The notes beneath the pieces are model-generated. The model had not been told where the DNA came from, ran no database searches, and was given only the letters and a program-made list of their open reading frames with translations. Positions 1 to 12,311 of a stretch of 64,000 nt of DNA are shown here, one piece after another. The first letter of the stretch is position 1, and the number at the start of each line of letters is the position of its first letter. The position numbers and the translations under genes are program-made. Source of the DNA: Symbiodinium natans (taxonomy: Eukaryota > Sar > Dinophyceae > Suessiales > Symbiodiniaceae); contig CAJNDS010000402.1 of NCBI GenBank assembly GCA_905221605.1, positions 825,818 to 889,817 of the forward strand, written 5' to 3'.

Positions 1-55
1 ACATCCAAGAACCCGCACTCAGAAAGTCAGAAGGTAGCGAGCTGAACGTACTCAG

Positions 56-856
56 GTGTTCCATGGCACCACAGATTGCAGAGATTTGGACATTGCCGAA
101 ACGGTTGTGCTCAAGAGAGGTTATGCGGCTCGGCTGCACTTGACTGCACGGCTTGCGGCAGGCGTCATCCCCCAGGCAGCGCACAAGGAGCTCAAGCCAT
201 GCTTACTTGAGTTCTGCATTTTCTGGCTGGTGAGGTGCTCGTCTACCCAGATCCAGCCAAAAAGCCGCCACCTGGCGAGGGCTTGAACAAGCACGCCACC
301 GTGACGATGTACCAGTGCTTTCCCCCAGGCTGTTGGGATCTGTTTGGCAGTTGGGACGGGGCTGCCGGGCACAATTTAAATGCTTGCATACCGCACAAGC
401 GTGCTAAGCCACGCGTGTCAATAACGACTCGCACGCCTGCGCCCTCCAATAAGACAACCTGCATGTTCTGCTGATTTCTGCTGCCTCAGCATCTCGGAAG
501 TAGCACTTCCATCATTGAGTTCCGTGCCACCAGGTTGCCCGTGCTCGTGCCATAGAACAGCGCTTGAAGTCAGGCGGCCACGTAAAGGATGAGGAAGCGC
601 TGGCGGAGTACAAGGCGGCAGAATGCTGTGCTGGTGCTGGCCGTTAAGTTAAGGAAAGCAAGTCCCGTGTGCCTTTTCAGGTTTCGGCTACCAAGCTGCA
701 TTCAAACCTTTCGTGCCCCAAATCTGGGGGCAGACGGGCTGACAAACCATTGGGCAGGTCAAAATCAAAGAGATGACGGAAGAGAAAAGCACGTGCAGAT
801 TCATCGACTACGACTGCTTGACGGGTGTTTGGAAGTTCGAAGTCGAGAGGTTCTGA
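56..856 (+). CDS. Nup98-type nucleoporin C-terminal domain, copy 1 (four 3' exons)
   Basis: Exons 56-124, 235-328, 574-614 and 758-856 join in phase into the C-terminal domain of Nup98/Nup116-type nucleoporins (peptidase S59 fold), which anchors FG nucleoporins at the nuclear pore. The landmarks are RDLDIAETVVLKRGY, then VYPDPAKKPPPGEGLNK (human Nup98 has KPPVGEGLNRK at this point), then DCLTGVWKFEVERF and a stop. Vertebrate Nup98 cleaves itself after His-Phe, before Ser. Here the frame stops right after the Phe and the His is Arg, so no self-cleavage and no Nup96 fusion is expected, as in yeast Nup116. All three introns have GC donors (125, 329, 615) and AG|G acceptors. The upstream FG-repeat exons would lie outside the window. 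A diverged copy sits at 12312-13589. Confidence 0.85.
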
Positions 857-1760
857 GCTGCTAAGCTCAAACTGTCATGGCCACGCCATGTGTCCTTCCG
901 AGCTGCACGAAGTCAAGAAGTCAGCGTTCATAGAGAAGTTGAAAGGCTTCTTCTTTACGGGTTGGAAGCTGATGGGGCTACTCATTCTTGTTCCAACAGC
1001 TCCACGATGTAGTTGAATTGCCCCTGTCCGAGGTCACACTGAGCTGTTATTGCTGTTAGCTTTTCTGTTCTCCAGAACTGGAAGTTGCATGGTCGGCTTT
1101 GGATCTCGCAGAGACATCCAGCTAGTCTGTGCCAGTTCTGATCGCTTGAAAAGGCGTGCGTCCGGATGCCAATGCTCGTATCCATACAGGCGACTGCGGG
1201 CCGACGACCCCTTACTTGTCAGAGCATCATTAGATGGTAGTTTTCCCGAAGCATGGGAAATTCTGAAGCAGGCTGTTGCGGAGTGTCCCGGACCAGAGAG
1301 CCGAACCCAAAAACCAACCCCCCCTAGCTGAAGGCGCCTTGTGTATAACGATTGCTTCAGCACCACTTGCTCAGAATAGGTCAGGCAGGCATGTCGTGGC
1401 CCTGCAGTTGAGCTGTTTCACCGAGCCACAGCCCCCGCATCGATGGAGCTGAGATCTACACCAGATGCCAATGTGTTGACCTCTGTTGACTACGCTCCTC
1501 CGTCCATGTTCTTAGCCCAATTCGTTGTGCCTTGGCTGTGGGCTGTTGCGGACTCTGGCACGTTCCCAACATTTCCCAACTGCCAAAGTCTCGAGTCCAA
1601 CAAATGACAAAAGGGATGGAGCGTCTCGGCGCTGGGCAAGAACATTCGGCAGGCAGAGCAATGAAAGGAACTTCGGCGCCGATGTGCTTTCAGCAGCTTT
1701 GCGTTCTGCCGCCAAGAAAGTTTTCCGCAGTAGAGGCTTGCATGCACAGGTCAGCTGAGG
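56..1760 (+). repeat. Segmental duplication, left copy
   Basis: The Nup98-domain exons and about 900 bases downstream recur in the same order and orientation at 12312-14540. Downstream similarity is patchy but clear. Both copies have a 'gaggtcac(a/t)ctgagct' stretch (1030 and 13712), a 'tcgtggccctgca' stretch (1392 and 14102), a 'cccatgttcttc' type stretch (1503 and 14236) and 'gatggagcgtctcggcg' (1615 and 14419). The downstream part has indels in every frame, so I regard it as non-coding or decayed. Confidence 0.75.
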
Positions 1761-4464
1761 TCATGATGAAGTGTATCCGCAGAATATTGCTAGTTACGTT
1801 GAGGCATAAGATCGATGACGCAACTGTCAAAGGGAACACTGAATTTATTGCCTCGCGTGCTAGTTCGAGTAATCATGGGCGGTCCATGTGTAGGCCCTTC
1901 CATCGGTCCATGCCGCTATCAAGCTAAGGCCCCATTTGCTTCACAGAGTTCCGAACCGGCGCCGTGCCGCCCTCGCTTGCCAAACGCTGTATATTCGGAA
2001 GATGCGTTCGTGCAATGCCCATTGCTCGTCTCAAACCCGTGAGTAACCAGAGACTTTCACAACAGAATCTTCCACGGGCCCCCTCAATGCTTTGCGAACT
2101 GTTGTTTAGAGCTGGCACTTGAGTAGTTTTGGTCCCGGCAGGTTCAAAGCTCCCATGCCCCATGCTCAAGCAGCTTTGCCATGCTTAAAGGGCACGTAAG
2201 CTCAATTCGGAACAGTACCCAAGCTGTAGTCGCCAACGAAGCCGTGAAGTGATTGCTGTACAGTTGTGAGAACCGTTCATGTCAACGCTTGATAGTTGAC
2301 ACGTTTTATCACTTTGGAGTCAGGTGCTGGCACAGCTGCTGGGGCCCCGTCGTTGTCTGGAGCAGCAAGGGGGGTATTGTTTGTTCACCAAATTGACCCA
2401 CAGGGCGCATTTGTCTTTGAGTGTAGATGAAACAGACTTCAGACCCAATATGAGACGGACTCCTCCTGATCGAGCCAGTCTTCACGGGGAATCCGTACTT
2501 TGCAATCACAACAAGCGCGGCGAAACTCAACAACCACAAGAATGCTGTCGACCTTTCATCTGCTGTGTGGACCCGAAGCAGCCTCACTTTATCGCTTCAC
2601 CTCAAGAGCAGAGGTCGTCTTGCATAAGGAGCTTTCGTGACAAGCTTCCTGCTCTCTTCAGGCCTTGTGGCCACTGCTTCCACTGGGTCGGTTCCCAAGT
2701 GCGTATAGTCTGCCTTGCGGGCTGCGAGGTGCATAAATACACTATCCTTATGTAAAGTAAAGTACTAAAGAAAACTTCCCTAGTCGCGATATGTCTGCGT
2801 TTGCGTGAATGAGCTCCCCGCTTTTCAGTCACGAAGTACTCACACCCATGGATTGCTGAAGGTCATGCCTTCAAAGCATTTTGTAGCAGCAATCGCAAAC
2901 AAAATTCGCGTGTTATCCCAACTGGACTACTCAGACATCATTGAACCCTTGTTCGGGTGCTATCAGTTCACTGCTGCAATTAAAATTTCAAGCACGATCG
3001 AAGTTCACAGCTGAGCCCGATGTTTCATTGCTTCGATTTGCCCGAGTGGCTTGGGCAGCTGTGTGTGTGCACACTCCTGTGTAGCAAACGTTTATTACCA
3101 TTGTTGGCACTGTTTGTGAAGGGGGCAATGGCCCGCCCATGACTCCGCTGCCAGCGTGAGAAAATGTTGCGCAACATTGCCTTCACGGGATAAGTAAAGA
3201 TTCCACAGATGAAGGTGCAGTATGCGTACATCCTACGACTCCTTCGAATTGAATCCTGCGCAAGTACATGTTTTGAGTGTTGCTGCACGTATCAACTTGC
3301 AGTTTCAAAAGATGTTTCAGGACTTCTTGCATTTTGTACACTCATGTCTGACATCCTCGCGGTGCATTGTTGCGTCGGCTTGTTTGGCTTCATTGGAAAA
3401 TGCCACATGCGCATGGTGACATCACATGAGTTGGGTGTGCCTTCTTGTCAGCTTTTCTTTGTCTTGCTGAATGCTTGTGGCAGCAACATCCTTGGAAGCC
3501 GAGGGTTGCATCGATGCCTGGCTCCTTCGAAGCAGGCAAGAGGAATTGGGAGTGCTTGCATGCTTGACTTTTTGCTTGCCGGTTGTCTAAAAGGATCACG
3601 GGATGTTGCGGGAGCATCTCGGGTTTCAACGCTTTCGATGTGCTGGCGCCGCCATGCGCCGCTATGCACCCCCCCTTAGTCCATGCTTCAACGAAACGCT
3701 TGAAACGTTTATGCTGTGCTCAGTTTTCCCTGGTCCCCCCCCCCCCCCCAAATTTTCGCCCAGATTCCCGCCGAGCTGTTTGTGTTGGTGTGTGTGTGTG
3801 TGCCTGTGCCCAATCGTTTTGTACCAATCTTTAGTGTTAATACAATAGTATTTGAAGCGCTTCGGTGCCGGCCTCTCATTGATGGTTCCACCCTGTGTAC
3901 TTAGACTTGGACTTAGACTTGGCAATGCCTCCGACCCTTGACTGCACTCTGCTTGCGGGCTGTGAAACCTCATTCCACCGGCTGGGATGAGTGTGAATGC
4001 ACACGTGAACGCACGAAGATGTGGTCGAGCTGAACAGTAAACAGATGTGGAGATGAACTCAACATGCCTGGCAGTTCGTGTCCCATGCGCTGTACCCTGG
4101 GTGCTGCTGACATGACGGAGCCGGCTTCGGACACTGGTGTAACAGTGTAACGTAAGAGGACTGGCCTTTGTAAATGGTTTCGTGATTTTTTGTGGCTACT
4201 CTATATCCATCAGCTGTACAACTGTGCTACTGCGCCAGCTGGGTTTCGCTTAGGATCCCAAATAGCCACCGCAGACTGGACAGGCAGCAAAAGTTTGGGC
4301 TGCCTTATCATGACTCTTGTTTCATGATGAGAAGTTGCAGTGCCAAGGGTAAAGTGATGCTAAGCATTTCGCAAATCGCATACGGAGCATGGTGCCGGGC
4401 TCATGATGTGAGCACAAAGCTGCCGCATGCATGACAAACGAAGAGCACAGGATACTCAAGCTGA
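1761..4464. other. No confident gene
   Basis: Open frames here are short and lack recognisable motifs. The stretch holds a 15-base C run (3735-3749), a short GT run (about 3786-3804) and a few hydrophobic frames, for example minus-strand 2309-2587, which begins like a signal anchor. None has convincing exon structure. Confidence 0.5.
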
Positions 4465-5828
4465 ATGCAAACAAGCAAGCGGCTGGCACAAGCACAAGAA
4501 GCAACAGCCGTGCGAGACACAGACGAGCAAATTACCTCAGCAACAGATTGCAGCAGTTTGAACCAGGACTTTGCCATGTCGGGGCCTTCGGGAGCGTCGG
4601 GACCCATTGCAAGCCCACGCTTGTTCCTGACACCACCTCGGCTGCCAACACCTCCGCCTTTGCTGATGCCACTTGTGCCGTGCCCCTTAATTGTGCCTGG
4701 GCCTGTGATGCATCTCTGTTGTTGATGGCTCTTGAGGGCACCTGTTGGAATTTGCGTGGTTCTGTCGGTCCCACACTGCTGTTTGAGATTCGAGATGGGT
4801 ACCCAGGTCAACACACCGCCGCAGCAGATGCAGCAGCCACAGCAGCCACACCCAAATCCTCCGAACCCAATCAGCTTCCATGGATCCTGCAACGTCTCTC
4901 CCAGGGGAGCCAGGGGGCCTTCGCCTACTCGCCGAGCTTGGTCGCCTCCACCGCAAATAATGCCAAGGGTCCTTTCACCGGCAGCCCAGAGGGAGGCACC
5001 GACTAACCTGTACAGTCCCCGCACGCTTGTGCCACAGGCAACTCACCATGCACACCTCCAACATTCCCCAAGGCAACATCAGCGCTCTCCAGTGCAGTTT
5101 CAGCCGCACGCCCTGGCCCAAAGCCACATGCAGGCTCGCAGTCCCCCCAGGCCCATGCAGCCCATGCAGGCTCAGAACCATCAGAGCCCCCCTCCCACAC
5201 CCATCACCCACAGTCAACCAAGGCAGATCCACCCAATTGTGCATGCTCCGCCACCAGCGCAGGCCCATGCCAAGACCATGCCTGCAGCTCCTGGCAGCCA
5301 TCCACCCGCCAGTTGGGTGCCAGCCTCCCCGCGTGTCCCAGAACCATTCCAAAGACCTGCGTCTCCGCACCTAATCAACACTCAGCACTTGCCCGTGGAG
5401 TACATCGCCTCGCCAGAACAGATGTCCCGAGGCTGCATTTGGCAGTCTGCCACTAAGTTGAGATCGCCTTTTGGAAAGCACTCAAGTAATTGCAATTTGC
5501 CCAATGACTGCATTTTTGGTGCAATGTGCGCAATGTGCTTTTGGTATGGTGACGTCGACCTCAGCCAAGCGCTGGCCAAGGTACCGCATGCTCGCTTCGC
5601 AGGGCAGAGCCATGGCGCCACCTGGGGTCCTGCAGCTAGGACGAGTCAACAACTGTAATCAACTAAGTTCAAGGAGAAGCAGCCTCTTTTGCCCAACATG
5701 TCTCGGAGAAGCTTCTGGGCTCGGCGTAGCTGAGGCAGCTGTCTGCGCGTTCTAGCCCAGAGCTTACGCCGCGCAAGCTGGCGACCTCAGACAAGCTCAG
5801 CCCGAGTCCAGCTCAGGAGGAAGTGTGA
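4465..5828 (+). CDS. Proline/glutamine/histidine-rich low-complexity protein, unrecognised
   Basis: A first exon of about 4465-4704 carries an Ala/Ser/Gly/Pro segment (MSGPSGASGPIASPRLFL) followed by PPRLPTPPPLLMPLVP. It ends at a GT donor in phase 0. A second exon at 4807-5431 begins in phase after an AG|G acceptor and encodes about 208 residues of Pro, Gln, His and Ser (NTPPQQMQQPQQPHPNPPNP). It ends at a candidate GC donor. A final short exon at 5757-5828 reads PELTPRKLATSDKLSPSP and ends AQEEV-stop. The joins between 5431 and 5757 are unresolved. The composition suggests a disordered protein; no domain is recognised. The true start is unclear because a TGA lies directly upstream of the ATG at 4465, so translation may begin in an earlier exon. 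Confidence 0.5.
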
Positions 5829-7425
5829 GAAGTCATACAAGACTAATGATGACATGAAAATAGGCATTATATACAATCAATACGCAGGGCCTGAAATTGA
5901 AAATGCGGAAATCTGACGACACACCGCGCGCTTTTCATTGCACACGCTGTGTGTCGACTGAGCACTGACTGTCCCAAAGCAGGAGCCCGTAGACTCTTTG
6001 GCAAAGCAGCTGCGTGCCCTTCAGGCAGCGAAGGCCACGCGATGCTGGGGAATCATGCCTTGCGGTTCGTAGTCGTGAAGTCAAAAAGATGTGGAGCTCT
6101 TGGGATGGAGAAGCCACGAAACATCAAGACAGGCACAAACAGAGGCACAATGATTCAATGATCATCCCAAAAGCTGTGAACTCCGGAACAGGCATGGTCA
6201 GGCTGAAGGAACGGGCCTGCAACCGCCTGTCACTGTTCAGGTCGATGCTGCCGCCAAGCAGGCCTGTGGAACGACCTTTCCTGGTGCATTTTGTGCCATT
6301 TTGTTATTCAATTCTCCATCACCCTACAGTGAGGCCGTCAACTCCAAACCTTCAAAGCTCAGAGTGCTAGGACTAGTAGCGCCATAGAGATCGCCCCCCG
6401 GACCTGAACCAGAAAACCACGTCAGGCAGAGAGCGACCAGTTGATAGCACAACGTCAGGACTGGTTGAGAAAGGAGCTCTTGGGATTTTCGAAAAGTCGC
6501 AGGGCAGGGAAACTCGAGGACTGGCTTCTCGCATGTCGTAAATGCCTTTTTTGGGACTTGTCTCTGAAGTCCACAACATGTAGATGGTGTTGCTGTTTGT
6601 GCTCCACATTTTGCTCCAGCAAAATCTGGTCCACATTTTTTTCTAGGCAGGGTGTTTGGGACAATATTTTTCTAGAGAAGCAACAAGAACCACAAGTTTT
6701 TAGACAGCTTGAACTATAGAGAGTCCGTGAACAATTACGAGATCTTGACCAAGCCCGGAATGGGGGACTTTGAAAAGGAAGGGTTCTTACTGAGTGTGCA
6801 AATCAGGCTCCAATGTAACGAACATGCCGAAGAAAAGCCTTAGCATCGAAATTCTTTCGATAAATAATCCTATTTCATGGGAAGCTGCGTGGTTGCAGCC
6901 CAGCACTGGTGGCAAAGCCGCTTCTTTTCTAAAAAGCCCTGTGCAAAGCTTTGTATACGCGGGTCAAGACGTACTACGACATCCAGGGGGATGTGTGAGC
7001 AAGACCAGTACCTAGACGTTCAGACAAGATGCGCCCCAAACAACCACTTCGGGAGCGAACAAAAACAAGCACATGTGTTCATTCCCACCTGGCATGCGCA
7101 GTTGGCAGGGCATTCGGTGCGTTCGCAAGGAGACTTTCTCTGCGTTGTCCGCTCACAACCTCGGAGATCTTCTGAGGTGCAGACATGTGAAAGAGTGAAA
7201 GAGTACCGACGCCATTGACCGCTATTATTGTGTCCTTGGATTCACCATGCACCATAACAGGCGATGGGGCGCACCAGAGCAACCTCCCGACTGGGAGTCG
7301 CCCCGACGCTGAGAGAAAGCTTCAGTTTGTTCAGTCTTTGTTTTGCTAGCAGGTTTTTGAGAACATGCACTTCCTTTTTGAACGAAAGATATTGCTCATT
7401 GCAGCCCCCTTTGAATCTAATCCAG
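5829..7425. other. No confident gene
   Basis: Only short frames occur. Around 5850-5890 the DNA is AT-rich after the stop of the proline-rich gene and may be its 3' flank. No repeat or RNA gene is seen. Confidence 0.4.
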
Positions 7426-7697
7426 GATCACGCCATGAGACCCTGGCCGAAAGCCCTGTGCCAGTGGTGGAGGAATCGCCACACGAAGCACAGGAGGCCG
7501 TAGATGAAAGCCAGGAACAGGTGCCGGAGGAGCCTCTGCAAGTTCAAGCATGGCACACTGCTGCGTGGTGCATGCCATGCGCACTGGTATTCACGAGTTA
7601 TAGACAGGAGCCGCCAGCAGTGGAGCCGGAGATACCGCAGCCACCCAGCGAACCTGCACCGCCGCCAGCTCATGAAAGGGCCAAGCAAGCATCCAAG
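7426..7697 (+). CDS. Pro/Glu-rich exon pair, unrecognised
   Basis: The exon at 7426-7547 reads ETLAESPVPVVEESPHEAQE and ends EEPLQVQ. It is followed by a 60-base intron with a GC donor (7548) and AG|G acceptor. The exon at 7608-7697 reads EPPAVEPEIPQPPSEPAPPP, then HERAKQASK, and ends at another GC donor. The intron is a multiple of three without a stop, so a naive frame reads through it. The sharp switch from acidic/proline-rich sequence to a Cys/Trp/Met-rich intron translation supports the splice. This is probably a disordered linker, possibly of the same gene as 4465-5828 or 8586-9100. Confidence 0.45.
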
Positions 7698-8585
7698 GCC
7701 AGCTCATGGATCCGGCATTTTGAGTTACCTTGACATTGGCTGGGCCGATTTTCGCCATGCAGTATGCAACCAGCCTACATGGCTACACGTACTGTTTTCG
7801 GTATCACGTGCAAACACAACATAGCGATTCCGACATCGTACAGAGCCTAGCGGCCTAGCGGCTTCAACACACACGATTAAATGTGTAGCTCTTGCAAGCC
7901 AAGAGCACGCCTCCTAGTGTTACATGATTATCTTCATGATACAATCTGATGCAAAACACTCATGTCCATATAAGCATATGCACATCATGTTGTATGTAAT
8001 ACGAACTCCCCAATATCGTGGTACAATTGCGTGCAGCTCACACGGCGGCAAGATGTTGGATAGTGTCGTGGAAAACTGAACCATAGAAACATGAGCTTCC
8101 CCTTTCGCAGCCCTGGATCTTGAATAATCTGAATAATGCAGTGAGTAGTACACTCATGCAGTTTTCCTCACTAAAGCAGGCGATAAAACAATCACGCACT
8201 TAAAGTGTAAAGATGTTTTCAAGTGGCCAAGCTTAGAAAACAAAGCTTTGGAGCCAATTGGCTCTGGTCTCACGTCCATCACAGCTTCCGGTTGCTTACA
8301 GATGTTTCATGCCCGTGTCATGCATTTGTTATCTTGATCATGGCTCGTCTAGCTTTTTTAATTTATGAAGAGTCAAAGAGCGAACGAGAAGTTCAAGTAA
8401 ACCCGCAACAGCCCATAATTCATTGCACTTGAGAAGTTCAGGAAATAGTCGCAAGTCAAAACTATGAAGACCACAGCACGCTGATGTCGCCTTGACGATT
8501 ACAATGAGTAGACGAAAAGCAGAATAGAACATAAATGATTTCGATTATGGTTATCTTTCTTCTTCGAGGTTCGCCCTCATTTCAG

Positions 8586-9100
8586 CAAGTGCCAGGCTTC
8601 CGTTTCAAGTACCTCGCGCACATCGGATCCAGAAGTGCCCAAGGAGCTCGCATCTTTAAACTGTCAGGAATGCTGAGACCCGCCACGACTGCTGGCAGCG
8701 GTCAAGAGAAGAACCGCCGGTCTTTGTTTGAAGATGCGTCCCTGGATGGAAGGCCGTCACGAATAGTTAAGAGCCACGAGTGCGGCAGACTTGAGAAAGA
8801 GTACCTGCACCTGTCAATTCCTGCAGATGTGGAAAGTGAAATTTCGCCCAAGGAGCCATCCCAGAGCTTGACCCAGAGCTCTCGAGGTGGGGAGAGTGCC
8901 AAACAGTCCCAGGCTTCCAAGGATTGCGAGTCTGGGCCGTGTGGCTGTGGTCACCCTGCAGGCCCGCGGCCGTCGTCGCTGTCCTTATCAGCGGAGGATG
9001 CCCCAACAGCAGATTGCTGTGTCGGTACTGGGGTGACGGCGCATTGCCCATTTTTGCAACCACAGCAACTGAAGCGCTGCCTTTGCAATGTCTTGCAATC
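8586..9100 (+). CDS. Hydrophilic exon, unrecognised protein
   Basis: A long + frame holds charged and serine-rich sequence typical of a disordered region: SGQEKNRRSLFEDASLDGRP, LEKEYLHLSIPADVESEISP and SSRGGESAKQSQASKDCESG. From about 9000 it turns Cys-rich and then hydrophobic, probably non-coding, so the 3' limit is a guess. The start follows a CAG acceptor at 8585. No domain is recognised. Confidence 0.4.
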
Positions 9101-9249
9101 GCTTAGCAAGCTACCCATGGAGACCTGTACATACCGAAGTATCGGCACGGTGTGTTCCAACATTCTACTATGCATTATGGCATTATGTCTTATGGTGCCA
9201 CACTGTGCCCTGTTGGCTGCACATCAGGGATAGCACGATTTTCCAAAAC

Positions 9250-9720
9250 AAGTTTGTGCCACTCGAGAAGCAAAAGAGAGGAAGCCCGGCGCTGCACGGC
9301 CGAACTTGCAGCCTTGGCGAGAAACGTTTCAGCGAAGGCCAGCGGTTGCGAAGAACATTGGGAGTCGACGCGCGTGATTGCATGTGATCGTGGGTACCCT
9401 TGACATCCCTTGACCATGGTCCATGATCCCGGCCTGAATACTCCACCAGTCATCTTCCATTCTGTTGCGATCCCCCAGGAGCTGCGCGAGCTGCGCATGC
9501 TCAAGCGGTCCTGTGCCTGATTACATCGAGTTCCTTACAGATGGCTCCGCAGAGTTGCGTTGATTCAGGCTTCAATGTTTTCATGCTCTGAGGCCCCCTC
9601 AGGCCGTGATGAAACTGCTGGAGGCCCTGAGCAGCTTTGCGGGAACTGAATCTCGGGAGCCTGGGGCTGGAGGGAACCCATGCAATCCATGCACATATCC
9701 ACATATCTTCAGGGCAGGAT
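9250..9720 (+). CDS. Two candidate Ala/Glu-rich exons
   Basis: About 9260-9380 reads SKREEARRCTAELAALARNV, then SAKASGCEEHWEST, which looks like a short helical coiled segment. After a clean CTCAG|G acceptor, 9603 onward reads AVMKLLEALSSFAGTESREP. Both resemble real coding sequence by composition only, and they may belong to the same gene as the neighbouring exons at 8586 and 10283. Confidence 0.3.
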
Positions 9721-10282
9721 CTGCTATTCAGGCCTAGATAGGTACCGTACTAGCAGGTGCCTGTGTGAAAGAGTTGGCCCTTGAATTTACAGGATGTGTA
9801 GACATATGTGTAGGCTCTTTAGGCTGCGCATTGACTTAAAACAATTGCATTCCATGGCCATACGCAGACCAGCTGGCGAATCCTCAGTAAGAGCAATCCG
9901 TCTGGACGGCGCCGGTTTCATGCGTACGCTGTGGTGAGCGCTCGGTGTGTGGCGAACAATAGTTGAAATGCATCGCGACATAAGAGTCGACCGTGGTCAC
10001 AACGTGCCAATACCGCGAGCCACTGCAGTGATAGGGACCGTTGCTATCACTCTGTTGCAGACGAAAACAAGGAGAACGCATAAGCGTGGAAAGCGGATCT
10101 GCCTGTCCAGTCGGCTGCTTGTTGCAGGTTATTGTCAGCTCTGGTTCTGAACTTGAATATGCTTAAGTCCTCCCGTGTGCTCCCAATCTTCTCGATGCTG
10201 TGCAGTGGCTGGTCTGGAGTGAGCTCTGAGCCTCAACTTCATGACCCATCTCCTTCCATTGGAAAACATGAGACGACTCTAG

Positions 10283-10754
10283 AATCTGCACTGGAAATAC
10301 TGGAGCTGGCACCATGCCCTGCACAGAGACTTCAGAGTCTACAGCGGCCGAGGTATTATCTTGGGTGAGAAGGACCTGCGGCCAGCGAACTTCCGGATGC
10401 TGGGAGCAATTAGTTAAATTGCCACACGCTGGCTTCACACTTCCCTACTTGCTCATCTTTTTGGACGGTGCCGAATCTTCACTTGCTATTGGCACGAGAA
10501 CCAAGATAGAGCAGGATCGCAAAACAAGGCCGAAACTGCTGAAAGCCCTGCGTCATCCTATGTAGTTCCATGTACTCCGGACATGCCTACACGCGTTCAC
10601 CGACACCTCCTTCTCTCAACTCAGGAAGCTCCTCTCCGACTCCTTGCCCCAGCGCTTGGGTGCTGTGGACGTCGCTTCCCTGGGCGCCGCGCGGGCTGCC
10701 AAGCTTCGGCATCTTGGCAGACGAGCTTTTAAAGGCTTTTCCGCGAGTGCCTGA
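10283..10754 (+). CDS. Two exons of an unrecognised basic protein (3' end)
   Basis: The exon at 10283-10405 follows a CTAG acceptor and reads LHWKYWSWHHALHRDFRVYS, then GRGIILGEKDLRPANFRMLG, ending at a candidate GC donor (10406). The terminal exon at 10566-10754 follows a TAG acceptor. It reads HAFTDTSFSQLRKLLSDSLP, then an Arg/Ala-rich helix-like stretch (GAARAAKLRHLGRRAFKGFS), and stops. The aromatic/His-rich first exon with its HRDF-VYSGRG pattern looks like a conserved enzyme core, but I cannot name the family. An FTDTSF motif recurs at about 19057-19075. The join between the two exons is not established. Confidence 0.45.
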
Positions 10755-11100
10755 GCATTCACTTCTCCACAATGATGTTCTATAGTCTGAGTATCTTTTC
10801 ATGAGCTGCGTGTCGCAGGAGTCCTCGGCACAGGTAGATGCACCGTTTGTCCAAGGTCGCTGCTCAGCCCTCCAGATGCGAGCGCAGAAGCTGTGTCCAG
10901 GATACCGGGCGTTTTTCCAGGGAAGGAAGTGGCACGCTTGGTTCGTTCTTGGGATCTGTGGATGGAGTAACAGTGCCACCGCCTCATCTCGAGCATGTGT
11001 TGCAACAAGCGTTTCTTCTTCGAGCCGGGAGACCTTTCAAATCCTTTCAATGAAACTTTTTTGCACTTGCACATGAGCTGAAGCAAATAGAGTTTAAGGC

Positions 11101-11298
11101 GTGTTTTCCTCGGAGATCGTTTATGCTACTGCAGAAGCTGTGGGACAGACAGGATTTGTCGACCATGCACTTCCCTGGCTGAGTGGTGTAGCTGCCTTGA
11201 CCTTGGTTGCAGGGGCTTCGTTTGTGGCATCGGCACATTCAATCTGTTGCAGGTTGGCTGCTGGAGATACCATAAAGCACGCACTCGGCGTGCTCTAG
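11101..11298 (+). CDS. Short hydrophobic frame, uncertain
   Basis: The frame reads GFVDHALPWLSGVAALTLVA, then GASFVASA, a plausible single membrane segment. No family is recognised and no splice context confirms it. Confidence 0.2.
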   Translation: MFSSEIVYATAEAVGQTGFVDHALPWLSGVAALTLVAGASFVASAHSICCRLAAGDTIKHALGVL

Positions 11299-12311
11299 CT
11301 AGAAAACCAGTGCCTAGCAGCTTGACACCACAGATGATTTCTCCCCCGTCCAGCCGGATGTGAGTGCTGAGGCTTGTATTCCTTCCTGTCTCGAGCACAA
11401 GATCACACAGAGCTGGAAAATAAGGAGAAGCAGCTGCTTGGACGTGCACATTGAGCACGTGGCTCCCTCATAGATTCTGCCGCCCGCAGCCAAGGACCGG
11501 TGAGCCTGAGAAGTCACAACCAGACACCGCGTCACGCCCTGCCGTGGATCACTCTAAGCTAATTGTGGAGCCAGACCTGTCGCAGATGACAAGCGACGTG
11601 CCTGGGACATATCTCGGCGTCATTCGCTGCTGTGTTCTTTGTTGCACGAATGCTAAGTTTATGATTATCTTGACTGGCTGCAGCCGCTGACAGCAATTCC
11701 GCAGGAAAGCTTCCGTTGCACAATGTTGCACAGGAACAATCTTCACGGCTGATCAAGCAGCTGGGCCACCCCATGATGCCATTAAACATCGTCAAACTCT
11801 AAGGAACTGTCAGAAGTGCGTGACTTGACCGTGACGAAACCGGACATCGGCACCGTTGTGCCTTGGCTACATGTTAGTGGAACATGGAGACAGATTGAGC
11901 AGAGCGTGCCTTTCGAGCCGTTTTTTTTGTGACTTGCACGAGAAGAAATGCCAGCAGCATTCCTCGACTTTGTTTGTAATGATGTAGACACACACACACC
12001 ACAACATTGACGCAGTCACCTGACAAGTATCAAGAGGCAAGCGCTCCAACGATGAAGCATCTCAAGCATGGGCATTGCCGGAGCGGAGCTGCGAACAAGA
12101 GAGAACGACAATGAAGCTTGCAACAATGTGAAGCTTCGGGCCTGCAAGCCGACACAGACGCTGTACGGCTTAATGAATGTCCATTCCTGATCACAATGCT
12201 CTCTAAGTCTCCAACATGTAGTTAATGTATGTTACCATGTTATGCACTCGGTGGACGTGCCAGCAAGGGGTAAGACAGAGCGTAGTGGCGCAGCAATGTG
12301 CTCAACTCAAG
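11299..12311. other. No confident gene upstream of Nup98 copy 2
   Basis: I looked here for earlier Nup98 exons (the 'YYT-P' and 'GYG' strand motifs that normally precede RDLDIA) and did not find them. The stretch ends in the acceptor CAAG at 12311. A small CA run lies near 11986-12001. Confidence 0.4.
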